Source of the DNA: Acinetobacter courvalinii
Lineage (GTDB): Bacteria > Pseudomonadota > Gammaproteobacteria > Pseudomonadales > Moraxellaceae
Direction: 5' to 3'
Length of the DNA stretch: 64,000 bases
Assembly: GCF_014635545.1 (NCBI RefSeq)
Contig: NZ_BMDA01000001.1
Location: 1,504,739 to 1,568,738 of the forward strand
Positions 7,182 to 16,273 of this stretch are shown in pieces (position 1 is the stretch's first letter; each line of letters opens with the position of its first letter). A program made the position numbers and the translations under genes. The notes below the pieces were generated by a model that saw only the letters and a list, made by a program, of their open reading frames with translations, was not told where the DNA came from and made no database searches.

Positions 7182-7730
7182 TTAATTTTCAATAAAGTAC
7201 CAGTAATCGGCTATATAATTATCTGTTTCATTTTTCGGGTCAATATAATGAATATGTACTCCTTGCTCTTTCATTTTCTCAGGAATTTTTAATCCCCAGC
7301 TACGAGCCAGACTCATTTCATCTCCTAAAAGATATTTGGAATCATAGCATCCTGTCGACAAGGTATGGGCATTAAAATAATCTTCATCCAGATATAAACA
7401 AATTTCACTCGCAAACATATCTGGTTGCACAATGACACATGCCACTTTACAAAATTTTGCCCTAACGGGCTTAGCCTCAATTAAATACTGACAAGCATTA
7501 ATAAGATATTGAGCACACTCAGCCTTTATGCCTTGTTGAGTATGTTTTCCTTGGACCATATTCATGGGTACAGGTATCTTCCAATTATAATACCGCTCTT
7601 CATACCCCTCTAAATTAGGGAAATACCCTTTAAAACTTTCACTCCAACACCTAAGATTTCTTAATTTACGTGGAATTCCCCGTTCTTTTTTATTTGAAAA
7701 TGCAAATCGTCTCATTTTTTTATATTCCAT
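7182..7730 (-). CDS. DUF3916-like protein of unknown function
   Basis: A 182-residue protein whose N-terminal signature (MRRFAFSNKKERGIPRKLRNL, then a WSESFKGYFPNLEGYEERYYNW stretch) resembles my recollection of the uncharacterised DUF3916 family; a profile search is needed to confirm. Three cysteines lie in KFCKVACVIVQP and STGCYD. There is no signal peptide or membrane span. The start could be the ATG at 7730 or the one at 7715 (MRRFAFSN); the latter begins the conserved part and has GGA nine bases upstream. It is the first gene of a two-gene unit with 6664-7164 and sits behind the transketolase terminator. Confidence 0.65.
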   Translation of the reverse strand: MEYKKMRRFAFSNKKERGIPRKLRNLRCWSESFKGYFPNLEGYEERYYNWKIPVPMNMVQGKHTQQGIKAECAQYLINACQYLIEAKPVRAKFCKVACVIVQPDMFASEICLYLDEDYFNAHTLSTGCYDSKYLLGDEMSLARSWGLKIPEKMKEQGVHIHYIDPKNETDNYIADYWYFIEN

Positions 7731-7741
7731 TTAACCATCAT

Positions 7742-7772
7742 AAAAAAAGCGCTCTAATCAGAGCGCTTTTTT
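7742..7772. terminator. Bidirectional-shape terminator after transketolase
   Basis: AAAAAGCGCTCT/AGAGCGCTTTTTT stem with an AATC loop and A/T runs on both sides, between the tkt stop and the start of the leftward unknown gene. Confidence 0.9.
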
Positions 7773-7788
7773 ACACCACTTAATTCAA

Positions 7789-9777
7789 TTAAGCAGTCAA
7801 TTCTTTAACCGCAGCAACAACCGCTTCAGTGGTGATACCGAAGAACTGGAACAAGTCTTTTGCTGGCGCAGATTCGCCGTAAGTGGTCATACCGATCACT
7901 TTGCCGTCTAAACCAACAAACTTCCACCAGTAGTCTACATGAGCCGCTTCAACCGCTACACGTGCACGGATATGCGCAGGTAATACCGCTTCACGATATG
8001 CAGCATCTTGCTTCATAAACTCTTCGGCACATGGCATAGACACGACACGCACACCTTCAAGTTGTGCATATGCTTCCATTGCCAATGAAACTTCAGAACC
8101 TGTTGCGATGATGATTGCTTTCAACTCACCTTTTTCTTCAGCAAGTACATAACCACCTTTTGCAACGTTTTGAATTTGAGCTTCATTACGCGCTTGGAAT
8201 GGCAAGTTTTGACGAGAGAAAATTAACGCAGATGGGCCTTCTTTACGTTGAAGTGCAGATTTCCAAGAAACAGCTGCTTCAACCGTATCACATGGACGCC
8301 AAGTATTTAAGTTTGGTGTACCGCGTAATGATGCAATTTGTTCGATTGGCTGATGCGTAGGACCATCTTCACCCAAACCGATTGAGTCATGCGTATACAC
8401 ATGAATCACACGTTGCTTCATCAATGCAGACATACGTACTGCATTACGCGCATATTCCATAAACATCAAGAATGTTGCAACGTAAGGAACGAAACCACCG
8501 TGTAAAGCCACACCGTTCGCGATTGCAGTCATACCGAATTCACGCACACCATAGTACACGTAGTTACCCGCTGGGTTTTCTTGAACGCCTTGGCAACCTT
8601 TCCAAAGTGTCAGGTTAGAGCCCGCCAAGTCAGCCGAACCACCTAATAATTCAGGAAGTAATGGACCGAATGCCTGTAAGGTATTTTGGCTTGCTTTACG
8701 TGTTGCAATGGTTTCAGCTTTAGCATTGGTTTCAGCAATGAAAGCATCTGCTTGTGCTGCAAATTCAGCAGGTAAATCGCCATTGATACGGCGTAATAAT
8801 TCTGCTGCTTCAGTTGGATATTTTGCTTGATATTGAGCAAACAATTCATTCCAAGCTGCTTCAGAGGTTTGACCTTTTGCTTTTGCATCCCAAGCTGCAT
8901 AAACATCTTCAGGGATAACAAATGAATCTTCTTTCCAGCCTAATGCTTCACGGGTTAAAACGATTTCGTCTTTACCAAGTGGTGCACCGTGACAGTCTTC
9001 TTTACCTTGTTTATTTGGTGAACCCAAACCAATCACTGTTTTACAGATAATGATGGTTGGTTTATTGCTTTCAGCTTTCGCTTCTACAGTCGCTTGACGA
9101 ATTGCATCAGCGTCATGACCATCTACACGTAGCACTTGCCAACCATAAGCTTTGAAACGTTGTTCAGTATCATCGCTGAACCAGCCTTCAACTTCACCAT
9201 CGATCGAGATACCATTGTCATCGTAGTATGCGATTAGCTTACCCAGACCTAATGTGCCTGCAAGTGAACATACTTCGTGAGAAATACCTTCCATCAAGCA
9301 GCCATCGCCAAGGAAACAATAAGTAAAGTGATCAACAACGTTTAAGCCATCTTTATTGAACTGTGCAGCCAACGTTTTTTCAGCCAGCGCAAAACCGACT
9401 GCATTGGCAATCCCCTGACCCAATGGACCAGTTGTAGTTTCAATACCAGGCGCATAACCATATTCAGGGTGGCCCGGTGTTTTAGAATGTAATTGACGGA
9501 ACTGTTTTAAATCTTCAATAGATAAATCATAACCAGTCAAATGCAATAATGCATATTGCAACATCGAGCCATGACCATTCGACAAGACAAAACGGTCGCG
9601 GTTCGCCCATTGCGGATTGGTCGGGTTATGATTTAAAAATTCACGCCAAACAACGTCAGCGATATCTGCCATCCCCATTGGTGCACCTGGATGCCCTGAG
9701 TTTGCTTGTTGCACAGCATCCATTGCCAAGACACGAATTGCGTTTGCAATACGACGTTCATTTAAAGGGGTTGTCAT
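7789..9777 (-). CDS. tkt: Transketolase
   Basis: A 662-residue full-length transketolase, which moves two-carbon ketol units between sugar phosphates in the non-oxidative pentose phosphate pathway using thiamine diphosphate and a divalent metal. Visible are the N-terminal [18 protein letters not shown] motif, [12 protein letters not shown], the thiamine-diphosphate motif beginning [12 protein letters not shown] (near residue 155) and ending in the [11 protein letters not shown] metal-site stretch, and the [16 protein letters not shown] loop with catalytic histidine in the middle domain. It is transcribed alone and divergently from metK, which lies 383 bases away. The ribosome-binding site is weak. 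Cytoplasmic. Confidence 0.97.
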   Translation of the reverse strand: MTTPLNERRIANAIRVLAMDAVQQANSGHPGAPMGMADIADVVWREFLNHNPTNPQWANRDRFVLSNGHGSMLQYALLHLTGYDLSIEDLKQFRQLHSKTPGHPEYGYAPGIETTTGPLGQGIANAVGFALAEKTLAAQFNKDGLNVVDHFTYCFLGDGCLMEGISHEVCSLAGTLGLGKLIAYYDDNGISIDGEVEGWFSDDTEQRFKAYGWQVLRVDGHDADAIRQATVEAKAESNKPTIIICKTVIGLGSPNKQGKEDCHGAPLGKDEIVLTREALGWKEDSFVIPEDVYAAWDAKAKGQTSEAAWNELFAQYQAKYPTEAAELLRRINGDLPAEFAAQADAFIAETNAKAETIATRKASQNTLQAFGPLLPELLGGSADLAGSNLTLWKGCQGVQENPAGNYVYYGVREFGMTAIANGVALHGGFVPYVATFLMFMEYARNAVRMSALMKQRVIHVYTHDSIGLGEDGPTHQPIEQIASLRGTPNLNTWRPCDTVEAAVSWKSALQRKEGPSALIFSRQNLPFQARNEAQIQNVAKGGYVLAEEKGELKAIIIATGSEVSLAMEAYAQLEGVRVVSMPCAEEFMKQDAAYREAVLPAHIRARVAVEAAHVDYWWKFVGLDGKVIGMTTYGESAPAKDLFQFFGITTEAVVAAVKELTA

Positions 9778-10160
9778 AAGTCAGAATCCGATTAAATCAA
9801 ATAAGATGAGAGAAGATGAGAAATCATCTTTCAAAAACTGAGACTATTGTCTTAAAAAAACGCCAAGGGGTAAAGTCCAATACACGATATTTCTTGTTTT
9901 TCACGCAATCATTTAACATTAAATGTGTAAATGTTCATACGATAGGCGACGTCTGTGCTTCCTTGTAAAAAAGTTAAACAGTAAATTACAGATTTATTCA
10001 TATCAAAAACTATAAATATCAATTTCCCTGATACACATATCAATAAAAACATCATGAAAATGAAATAAATTCACGCTTTTTAGTCAGCTTGTGCTAGTCC
10101 TATGCGCCAAGTCGATGTAACATACTCTGTCTTTTTGAAAATACCAATGATAGGACGTTC
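9778..10160. promoter_or_regulatory. Divergent tkt/metK promoter region
   Basis: This is a 383-base A/T-rich spacer that must hold both promoters. A small hairpin AAGATGA-GAAA-TCATCTT lies at 9813-9830 within the expected tkt leader. No SAM-riboswitch-like fold or convincing -35/-10 pair was recognised, and no gene is seen. Confidence 0.5.
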
Positions 10161-11327
10161 ATGCGCGAGTATGCTGTTTTTACTTCAGAATCTGTAAGCG
10201 AAGGTCATCCAGACAAAATGGCTGACCAAATTAGCGATGCAATTTTAGATGCAATCCTAAGAGAAGACCCGTATGCGCGTGTCGCTTGTGAAACATTAGT
10301 AAAAACAGGTGCGGTTGTTCTTGCTGGTGAAATCACAACGACAGCAAATGTGGACTTTGAAGCGATTGTACGTCAAACCGTCAATGGAATCGGTTATCAC
10401 CATTCTGATTTAGGTTTCGATGGTTCAACTTGTGCCGTGATCAACATGATCGGTAAACAGTCTCCTGAGATTGCACAAGGTGTTGATCGCCAAAAGCCAG
10501 AAGATCAAGGTGCAGGTGACCAAGGTTTGATGTTCGGTTATGCAAGCCGTGAAACCGATGTACTGATGCCTGCCCCAATCTCTTATGCGCACCGTTTAAT
10601 GGAGCGTCAAGCAGAATTACGCCGTTCAGGTGCATTACCGTGGTTACGCCCAGATGCGAAGAGCCAGGTGACCTTTGCTTATGAAAATGGCAAACCTGTT
10701 CGTTTAGATGCAGTTGTATTATCAACGCAACATGATCCTGAAATTTCTCAAATCCAGTTAAAAGAAGCTGTGATTGAAGAAATCGTTAAACCGATCATTC
10801 CTGCTGAAATGTTCCATGCAGGCACGAAGTTCCATATCAACCCGACAGGTATGTTCGTCATTGGCGGTCCTGTAGGTGACTGTGGCTTAACAGGTCGTAA
10901 AATTATTGTAGATACCTATGGCGGTATGGCGCGTCATGGTGGTGGTGCTTTCTCTGGTAAAGACCCATCAAAAGTTGACCGTTCAGCTGCTTATGCGGGC
11001 CGTTATGTAGCAAAAAATATTGTTGCAGCTGGTTTGGCAGATAAATGTGAAATTCAGGTGAGCTATGCAATCGGTGTTGCTGAACCGACTTCGATTTCAA
11101 TTAATACCTTTAATACCGGCAAAGTATCGGATGAGCTGATTGTTCAACTTGTACGTGAACATTTTGACTTACGTCCATATGGCATTACCCGTATGTTGAA
11201 TCTGATTCAACCTATGTATAAGCAAACAGCGGCTTATGGTCACTTTGGCCGTGAAGGTTCTGATTCTGCATTTACCTGGGAAAAAACCGATAAAGTTGAC
11301 ATCCTTAAGGATGCTGCTGGACTGTAA
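10161..11327 (+). CDS. metK: S-adenosylmethionine synthetase
   Basis: A 388-residue methionine adenosyltransferase, making S-adenosylmethionine from methionine and ATP. Family signatures: [14 protein letters not shown] near the N-terminus with the catalytic His16, [12 protein letters not shown] in the active-site loop and the phosphate-binding [16 protein letters not shown]. Length matches the family. GATAGGACG precedes the ATG. It is monocistronic, ended by a strong hairpin at 11340-11367. The product supplies the methyl donor used, among others, by the radical-SAM enzyme BioB encoded elsewhere in the window. Confidence 0.97.
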   Translation: MREYAVFTSESVSEGHPDKMADQISDAILDAILREDPYARVACETLVKTGAVVLAGEITTTANVDFEAIVRQTVNGIGYHHSDLGFDGSTCAVINMIGKQSPEIAQGVDRQKPEDQGAGDQGLMFGYASRETDVLMPAPISYAHRLMERQAELRRSGALPWLRPDAKSQVTFAYENGKPVRLDAVVLSTQHDPEISQIQLKEAVIEEIVKPIIPAEMFHAGTKFHINPTGMFVIGGPVGDCGLTGRKIIVDTYGGMARHGGGAFSGKDPSKVDRSAAYAGRYVAKNIVAAGLADKCEIQVSYAIGVAEPTSISINTFNTGKVSDELIVQLVREHFDLRPYGITRMLNLIQPMYKQTAAYGHFGREGSDSAFTWEKTDKVDILKDAAGL

Positions 11328-11339
11328 TTCCATTACTGT

Positions 11340-11367
11340 AAAAAAGCTCGCCATGGCGAGCTTTTTT
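11340..11367. terminator. metK terminator
   Basis: AAAAAGCTCGCC/GGCGAGCTTTTTT stem with almost no loop beyond AT, flanked by A and T runs, so it can also serve the convergent gene at 11381. Confidence 0.9.
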
Positions 11368-11380
11368 ATTGCCCCAGAAA

Positions 11381-11638
11381 TTATTTATTCGAATTGGTAT
11401 TGTCCTGTTTGAACATCTCCAGTAGCGAATTGCTTTGCACTGGCTGATCTTCTTGATGATGCTGACTATATAAATGTGCAAGTTTAATCACAACCACCAC
11501 TACCAGACAGGCAGCAACACAAAACATCCACATGCCATACGGGCTGCGAATATGCTGAGAACCACAATAAGGGCACTCTTTATCTGTTGATGCAACGACC
11601 TTGTCACAACATGCACAATGATATTGATATAACATCAT
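11381..11638 (-). CDS. Small zinc-ribbon membrane protein
   Basis: An 85-residue protein with two CxxC knuckles, CACC near residues 8-11 and CPYC near 22-25, forming a minimal zinc ribbon. A single membrane span follows at about residues 36-56 (MWMFCVAACLVVVVVIKLAHLY), then a polar tail. The arrangement predicts a metal-binding cytoplasmic head anchored in the inner membrane; no function is known to me. AGGAGGTATG sits right before the start, a strong ribosome-binding site. It is convergent with metK and shares its terminator. Confidence 0.75.
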   Translation of the reverse strand: MMLYQYHCACCDKVVASTDKECPYCGSQHIRSPYGMWMFCVAACLVVVVVIKLAHLYSQHHQEDQPVQSNSLLEMFKQDNTNSNK

Positions 11639-11880
11639 TCATACCTCCTCTTTATTTTTTTATTTTCTTTTTACAACAAATACTCATATGTCACACTTTT
11701 ATCCTATGAGAAAAAAAACCATAATTCAATCACGTTTTCTGACCTACACATTCAAATTAACAAATTTTTATGACAATTTGATTAGAATCTCAAGTTTGAC
11801 TCAATGATTAAGCTGTTCATTTTATTTTGATCTTTCATGTAATTTGATAAAATAAGATTTTACGCAGTGTGGAGTAATGC

Positions 11881-12063
11881 ATGGCCCAATTGATCAATAA
11901 AGGTGGATTCCGCGAACGCGCCAATCGTAGTCGCAAGTACCAACAGTCAGAAAATGAAGTGACCACCCTGCCACCGAGCCAATATCAGCCACCTTCCAAA
12001 GAAACAGCTACGTCTACCAATCCAGAATCACCCGATCCAGCCAGCCCAAAAGACCAAACATAA
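11881..12063 (+). CDS. Small disordered basic/proline-rich protein
   Basis: A 60-codon gene. GTGGAG lies 7 bases before the ATG and a good terminator follows the stop, which supports expression. The product starts with a basic segment (GGFRERANRSRKYQQ) and ends in a Pro/Ser/Thr-rich, probably disordered tail (PSQYQPPSKETATST). No known domain. The upstream 240 bases are A/T-rich and suit a promoter. Function unknown. Confidence 0.6.
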   Translation: MAQLINKGGFRERANRSRKYQQSENEVTTLPPSQYQPPSKETATSTNPESPDPASPKDQT

Positions 12064-12093
12064 AAAAAGCACACCAAATAAAGTGTGCTTTTT
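12062..12093. terminator. Bidirectional terminator between small gene and fxsA
   Basis: AAAAAGCACAC/GTGTGCTTTTT stem with an 8-base loop, A-run and T-run on both sides. Confidence 0.88.
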
Positions 12094-12110
12094 ATAAAAA
12101 ATGAAATGAA

Positions 12111-12683
12111 TTAATTCACATCTTTAAATTCAATTTGCTTCTGATCCGGTTTTACTTCACGTGCTTCACCATCAATAATGGTTGAGTCACGATGCTGACC
12201 ACCACCTTGTTGCTGGTTTTGCATATCTTGCATCTGGCGCATCAGATCAGCAAACGGATTTTGCCCTGCTGCACCACCGCTCATGCCACCCATACCGCCC
12301 ATCATTTTATCCATCATGGCTTGCTGACGCTTGGCCATAGTTTTCATCAAGGCATTGCGGAATGCGGTTTGAACTGGTGGAATCAAGACCAATACTGCCA
12401 ACACATCAGAAATCAAACCAGGAATCATCAATAAGAAACCTGCCATCGCAAGTGCCAGTTTCTTGGTGACAGCAGGATCACCACCCAACTGACCTGTCAT
12501 CTGCATTTGCTGTAATTGCGGCATGATCGTTGAAGCACTTGAACGCAACAGGTTTAAACCAATAAAGAATGCGATGATGAACCAGAAAAAGACATACCAC
12601 ATACTTCCAACGAGGTCACCCACGCCAATCCAGACCAAAACCTCGGCAATTGTGCCAAATACCACGATAAGAAGTAGATTCAT
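12111..12683 (-). CDS. fxsA: FxsA-family inner-membrane protein
   Basis: A 190-residue membrane protein of the FxsA family (named for suppression of F-plasmid exclusion of phage T7 in E. coli). Membrane segments lie at about residues 2-20, 27-48 and 74-101. The family motif is seen around MAGFLLMIPGLISDVLAVLVLIPP. A Met/Gly/Gln-rich, low-complexity tail follows (MMGGMGGMSGGAAGQN, MQDMQNQQQGGGQ), unusual in length compared with the E. coli protein. The true cell function is unclear. Single gene with shared terminator at 12062-12093. Confidence 0.85.
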   Translation of the reverse strand: MNLLLIVVFGTIAEVLVWIGVGDLVGSMWYVFFWFIIAFFIGLNLLRSSASTIMPQLQQMQMTGQLGGDPAVTKKLALAMAGFLLMIPGLISDVLAVLVLIPPVQTAFRNALMKTMAKRQQAMMDKMMGGMGGMSGGAAGQNPFADLMRQMQDMQNQQQGGGQHRDSTIIDGEAREVKPDQKQIEFKDVN

Positions 12684-12813
12684 GTCAAATCTCTAAAATT
12701 AAAACCTTGTGCAATATTGATGAATCAATCCTGACACAACAAATAAAATAAACCCAATAAAGTTAATGATGGGTACATTTTCAAATTTATCAAGTCTTGT
12801 AAAAAAGCTTGTA

Positions 12814-12851
12814 TAAAAAAGCTCCCAATTAAATTTGATCTAATTGAGAGC
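12814..12851 (-). terminator. Terminator of the DUF333/I78 lipoprotein gene
   Basis: GCTCTCAATTA/TAATTGGGAGC stem (one mismatch) read leftwards into six T, just beyond the lipoprotein stop. Confidence 0.8.
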
Positions 12852-12869
12852 CCAAAGCGTCTTTAAAAA

Positions 12870-13304
12870 TTAGCCACAAGTTGCTTGGGTAATTTTCTTC
12901 GATTGAGGATCAATCGTTACGGTCACACGATTTTCACGGTAATCCATGGTAACAGGCTGATTTGGACCCACACTGCGAACAATTTCAGATTTGGTTTTTT
13001 GTTTAATCTGTGCTTCTGTTAAACCCGACTGACCGATTAACTTGGTTGCTTCGTCAGCGATACATTTTGGCTGGCTTGCACGGAACAGCTCCCACTCTTC
13101 AACCACCTGGCCATTTGGTAATTTGCAATAACCTACCTGACCATTGGCTTCATTGCGAATTTCCAGTTGTCCACCTTGATCTACGCAGAATTTACTTGCT
13201 GGATTAGGCATACCAATTTTTGGTGGCGTCATATCTTTATTTGGAGTTGCTGAACACGCTGCTAATGAAGCGACAATTGCACCTAAAAGTAAGATCTTTT
13301 TCAT
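12870..13304 (-). CDS. Lipoprotein with DUF333 and peptidase-inhibitor I78 domains
   Basis: A 144-residue lipoprotein from the ATG at 13304, chosen because it opens a normal signal peptide (KKILLLGAIVASLAAC) with the lipidated Cys17; an in-frame start at 13343 only adds residues before it. Residues about 32-70 show the DUF333 pattern NPASKFCVDQGG...GYCKLPNGQ...EEWELF. The C-terminal 60 residues match the I78 inhibitor family (IGQSGLTEAQ, then DYRENRVTVTID), whose members bind serine peptidases. A periplasmic or outer-membrane protease inhibitor is therefore likely. Single gene with terminator at 12814-12851. Confidence 0.85.
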   Translation of the reverse strand: MKKILLLGAIVASLAACSATPNKDMTPPKIGMPNPASKFCVDQGGQLEIRNEANGQVGYCKLPNGQVVEEWELFRASQPKCIADEATKLIGQSGLTEAQIKQKTKSEIVRSVGPNQPVTMDYRENRVTVTIDPQSKKITQATCG

Positions 13305-13464
13305 AATTTGAATTCTGATAAAGTGAAAAAGCAAAGATAACAAAATAACTTAACTTTTTATGTCAATGATTTGAAACAAGATGAAAACTTATATTCGGTC
13401 CATAATTTTTTAAAAGTACTTATAAGCCTTTTAAAGACTTTAATCTCCTGACCTACTCATCTGC

Positions 13465-13950
13465 CTATAATTTTTGTTCATTTGCTATTTTTCTTAAGCG
13501 ATATTGCATTTCCTGTGCAATGTCTTGATTTTGACTTTGTGCATAGCGCTTTAACACAGCCATTGCATCTAGCGTACCCATATCTGCTAAAGCATGACTA
13601 AACCATTTTGCAATAACACTATCATCAGAAGCAGTATATTCAAAACGCTTAAAATCCTGTTCAAGGATTCTGGCAATAATTGCGACGCTTGATGGATGAG
13701 CAAGACCTTGCAATTCTTTGGCTATCATTTGATGCTGGTCATGTCCATCCAACAATAATAAATGATTTAGTGCCGAAGCTCTGATTTCCAGATTCTCTAT
13801 TTTAAATGCCACGTCGACTACAAATTCAAGTGTATCAGTCTCATTTTGCTGAACACCACGCTCAAACATTTCTAACAAATACGTTACTTTGTTTTGATCC
13901 GCAATATTCACGTCCTCCCAGAATGAATCTATTCTTGCATCATGATTCAA
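13465..13950 (-). CDS. Unknown helical-repeat protein
   Basis: A 161-residue acidic, all-helical protein with no signal peptide. Paired helices such as IRASALNHLLLLDGHDQHQMI and SVAIIARILEQDFKRF resemble HEAT-like repeats, which usually serve protein contacts. The start is taken as TTG at 13950 because AAGGAG lies 8 bases upstream; a further upstream TTG at 13971 would place that Shine-Dalgarno inside the gene. It follows the proposed 53-codon gene (13985-14146) with a gap of about 34 bases, so the two may be co-transcribed. Function not known. Confidence 0.7.
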   Translation of the reverse strand: MNHDARIDSFWEDVNIADQNKVTYLLEMFERGVQQNETDTLEFVVDVAFKIENLEIRASALNHLLLLDGHDQHQMIAKELQGLAHPSSVAIIARILEQDFKRFEYTASDDSVIAKWFSHALADMGTLDAMAVLKRYAQSQNQDIAQEMQYRLRKIANEQKL

Positions 13951-13984
13951 AACAGAATCTCCTTTTCTCAAATCCTAATTATGA

Positions 13985-14146
13985 TTATTGAATAATAATA
14001 TATTCCAACCGAATCGCCTCATCGACCAAATAGTGCTCTTTGATGATATAGAAATAAGGTCGCGTATTAATCCACGCATCCATCGCCAGAATCGCTTCAG
14101 TATAGCCAATGAATGCCGGAAAATCTTTGACTTGTATGATATCCAT
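13985..14146 (-). CDS. Proposed 53-residue small protein
   Basis: A short frame read by hand. It starts at the ATG at 14146 behind an AAAGAGAT element and ends at 13985. The product begins MDIIQVKDFPAFIGYTEAIL and continues with aromatic and acidic residues (NTRPYFYIIKEHYLVDEAIR); it looks like real protein rather than random sequence. It lies in the same direction as and just upstream of 13465-13950. No family recognised. Longer frames on both strands across the same bases lack ribosome-binding sites and are less protein-like. Confidence 0.5.
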   Translation of the reverse strand: MDIIQVKDFPAFIGYTEAILAMDAWINTRPYFYIIKEHYLVDEAIRLEYIIIQ

Positions 14147-14280
14147 GAGCTGATCTCTTTTTTATCAAGCCTAGCACACCCAGCGCATTTTACTAAAGCA
14201 TAAAATCTGGCCAGATTCATTAATAGATTTTTATACGGCCATGTTCAATAGCCCAACATTACAAAACCAAGATGCAAAGA

Positions 14281-14305
14281 GCCTCTAGATAAGAGGCACT
14301 TTTTA
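14281..14305. terminator. Hairpin after the FAD oxidoreductase gene
   Basis: GCCTCT-AGATA-AGAGGC stem with T-run on the right and a weaker T-rich run on the left; about 20 bases past the stop of the leftward oxidoreductase. Confidence 0.45.
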
Positions 14306-14325
14306 GGGACAAGATAGATTGTTAT

Positions 14326-15744
14326 TTAGAAAGAAACCATTTTTCCGGGATTCAACATACCTGTCATACCATACCAACCTTTTGACATGGGAATCGCCAG
14401 CGGTGCCAGCAAACGTCCAAATAAAATATCGCTATGCTGGATTTTGGTGAGCATTGCATAATCGGTATTTAAACCAGAAAAATCATCAGCAATGGCCTTA
14501 CCGATCCGTACGGTTTGAGCCACACCATGACCACTCCAGCCGTGCACTGCATAAATTGGATATTTTTCTCCAAATTTACGGTTATCCGTCGCACCGTTTA
14601 CGGTCAGATCACTGACGCCACTCCAGCAGAAGTCCATCTCTACCTGGTTGAGCTGCGGAAACACTTTATGGGTTCGGCCCAGCAAATACTGATTGATACG
14701 GCCTACGCTCCAGCTGGTGCCGGTTCCTTGCCCACCAAATAATAAACGGTTTTTCGAAACACCACGATAATAGTCAATCTGCAACTGCGTATCATAGACC
14801 GGATGATCCTGCGGTAATAACTCGGTCAATGGCACCTCCAAAGGTGCGGTCACCGCAATATAAGTATGAAATGGAATCGCTGTCTGTTTTTTCTCAGGCA
14901 GCAATTTAAAAGCATTGTGATGCACGGCAATCACAACGCTTTTACGCGCTTTAATGGTACCGCCGCTCGTATTGACATAGACCCCGTCAGCCTGCTCAGA
15001 AATAGACAATACTTCAGTCTGCTCGAATACTTGACCGCCATTTTTACAAAAGCCATGTATCAAAGCACGGTTTAAAGCCAGCGGCTGGATATGACCACCC
15101 AAATCATCGACCAGTCCACCTTTATACAAGTCAGATTTGATCAATTGTTTCAGTTCATATTCGCCCATCACCGTGGTGTTGTTTTCACCTAAATACTTTC
15201 TGGCGTCTGCGCCTTGCGTCAAAGCAATAAGATGCCCTTCATGTACCGCAGCGGTAATATGTCCACGCTTACGCGCCAGCTCAACATCATATTTTCCACT
15301 GATCTGGTCGATTAATGACATTGCCTCGGTAGAAGTAAAATGCCAAAGCTTTTTCGCATCTTCATAGCTAAAACGCTTGATCATTTCTTCCGCTTCCCAA
15401 CGGGCCAAACCAGGTGTGAGTTGTCCACCATTTCGGCCAGAAGCAGATGAACCGATGCGGTTTTTCTCCACCAGAATCGTATCCACACCCTGTTCCGACA
15501 AATGCAACGCTGCCGAAGCGCCCAATAAGCCCCCACCAATCACCACAACATCGCATACTTGGTCCGAATTGAGTGCATCAAAGGTATGCCAGTCGCCCAA
15601 AGAACTCTCATAATAATTGGCCGGATGTTCAAATTCCCCATGCTTAGGATTGACCCAGCTCCACTCATTCGAATTTTGAGATGCTTTACTTTCCTTAAAG
15701 ACCACATCATCTAAATGGATTGGTTTATTAATACCGTTAAACAT
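14326..15744 (-). CDS. FAD-dependent amine/amino-acid oxidoreductase (DAO family, PuuB-like)
   Basis: A 472-residue flavoprotein. Near residue 65 it has the FAD dinucleotide-binding motif VVVIGGGLLGASAALHLSEQ, followed by VEKNRIGSSASGRNGG, where the SGRNGG turn is typical of DadA/PuuB-type oxidases. The C-terminal part has the FAD-contact stretch IYAVHGWSGHGVAQT. Relatives oxidise gamma-glutamylputrescine or other secondary amines. No polyamine genes lie beside it, so the substrate is open. The ATG at 15744 was preferred to an in-frame TTG at 15759. Cytoplasmic; monocistronic. Confidence 0.88.
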   Translation of the reverse strand: MFNGINKPIHLDDVVFKESKASQNSNEWSWVNPKHGEFEHPANYYESSLGDWHTFDALNSDQVCDVVVIGGGLLGASAALHLSEQGVDTILVEKNRIGSSASGRNGGQLTPGLARWEAEEMIKRFSYEDAKKLWHFTSTEAMSLIDQISGKYDVELARKRGHITAAVHEGHLIALTQGADARKYLGENNTTVMGEYELKQLIKSDLYKGGLVDDLGGHIQPLALNRALIHGFCKNGGQVFEQTEVLSISEQADGVYVNTSGGTIKARKSVVIAVHHNAFKLLPEKKQTAIPFHTYIAVTAPLEVPLTELLPQDHPVYDTQLQIDYYRGVSKNRLLFGGQGTGTSWSVGRINQYLLGRTHKVFPQLNQVEMDFCWSGVSDLTVNGATDNRKFGEKYPIYAVHGWSGHGVAQTVRIGKAIADDFSGLNTDYAMLTKIQHSDILFGRLLAPLAIPMSKGWYGMTGMLNPGKMVSF

Positions 15745-15891
15745 TTGAAATTCACCCAAAAAATAAATTTTCTTACTTCACAATAAGACAAGGTTACCGC
15801 CAAAACAGTGATTAATAAAACCAGAATCTTTCAATATTTTTGATAATTTATTCTCTAGAAAAGCCCTATCGCGACAAATTTTAAAAACATT

Positions 15892-15915
15892 AAAAAAGCA
15901 CCCGAAGGTGCTTTT
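15892..15915 (-). terminator. Terminator behind a 38-codon frame
   Basis: GCACC-TTCG-GGTGC stem read leftwards into six T. It lies five bases past the stop of the proposed small membrane peptide gene at 15921-16037 and does not belong to any other gene. Confidence 0.75.
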
Positions 15916-15920
15916 CATTT

Positions 15921-16037
15921 CTATAGGCTGGTTGCAATTAAAACCATAAAGCTAAACAACAACGTGCCTAAAGATCTTTTACAATGTACATGAACTTCCT
16001 GCTCAAACCCTTGAGCATATGACTCCAAGTTTTCCAT
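15921..16037 (-). CDS. Proposed 38-residue single-span membrane peptide
   Basis: Read by hand: ATG at 16037, stop at 15921. The peptide begins MENLESYAQGFEQEVHVHCK and ends in a hydrophobic segment (LGTLLFSFMVLIATSL), which would be a C-terminal membrane anchor. A strong leftward terminator follows five bases after the stop. The ribosome-binding site is poor (AGGG only two bases before the ATG), so the transcript could instead be a small RNA. No family known. Confidence 0.4.
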   Translation of the reverse strand: MENLESYAQGFEQEVHVHCKRSLGTLLFSFMVLIATSL

Positions 16038-16225
16038 AACCCTAACGCTCATTAAATGTACTGCACTTGTTAATTTGCCTAATAAATTAACACTATAAAA
16101 TTAGCAAAAAGTCGTAGTCCTGACTAGCACAAATTTTGCACAAAAAAGTTGTTTTATGACAAAAATAGGCGCTTAACACAAAATAATTAAATATTTAATT
16201 TAGAGCAATGCAAAAACAGGAATAC

Positions 16226-16253
16226 AAAAAAGCCCACGAAGGTGAGCTTTTTT
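16226..16253 (-). terminator. Terminator of the first cold-shock gene
   Basis: AAAGCTCACC/GGGCTTTT type stem (AGCTCAC/GTGGGCT) with T-run leftwards; 20 bases past the stop at 16274. Confidence 0.8.
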
Positions 16254-16273
16254 TATATGGTTTTTTTAGGGTT

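Noticed and set aside
9778-10160. SAM riboswitch upstream of metK
   Set aside because: No fold or conserved core of known SAM riboswitch classes was seen, and these are uncommon for metK in this group.
13975-14220. Frames of 81 (leftward) and 71 (rightward) codons around the proposed 53-residue gene
   Set aside because: Both lack ribosome-binding sites and have non-protein-like Trp/Arg/Ile/Ser-rich composition; the shorter frame fits better.
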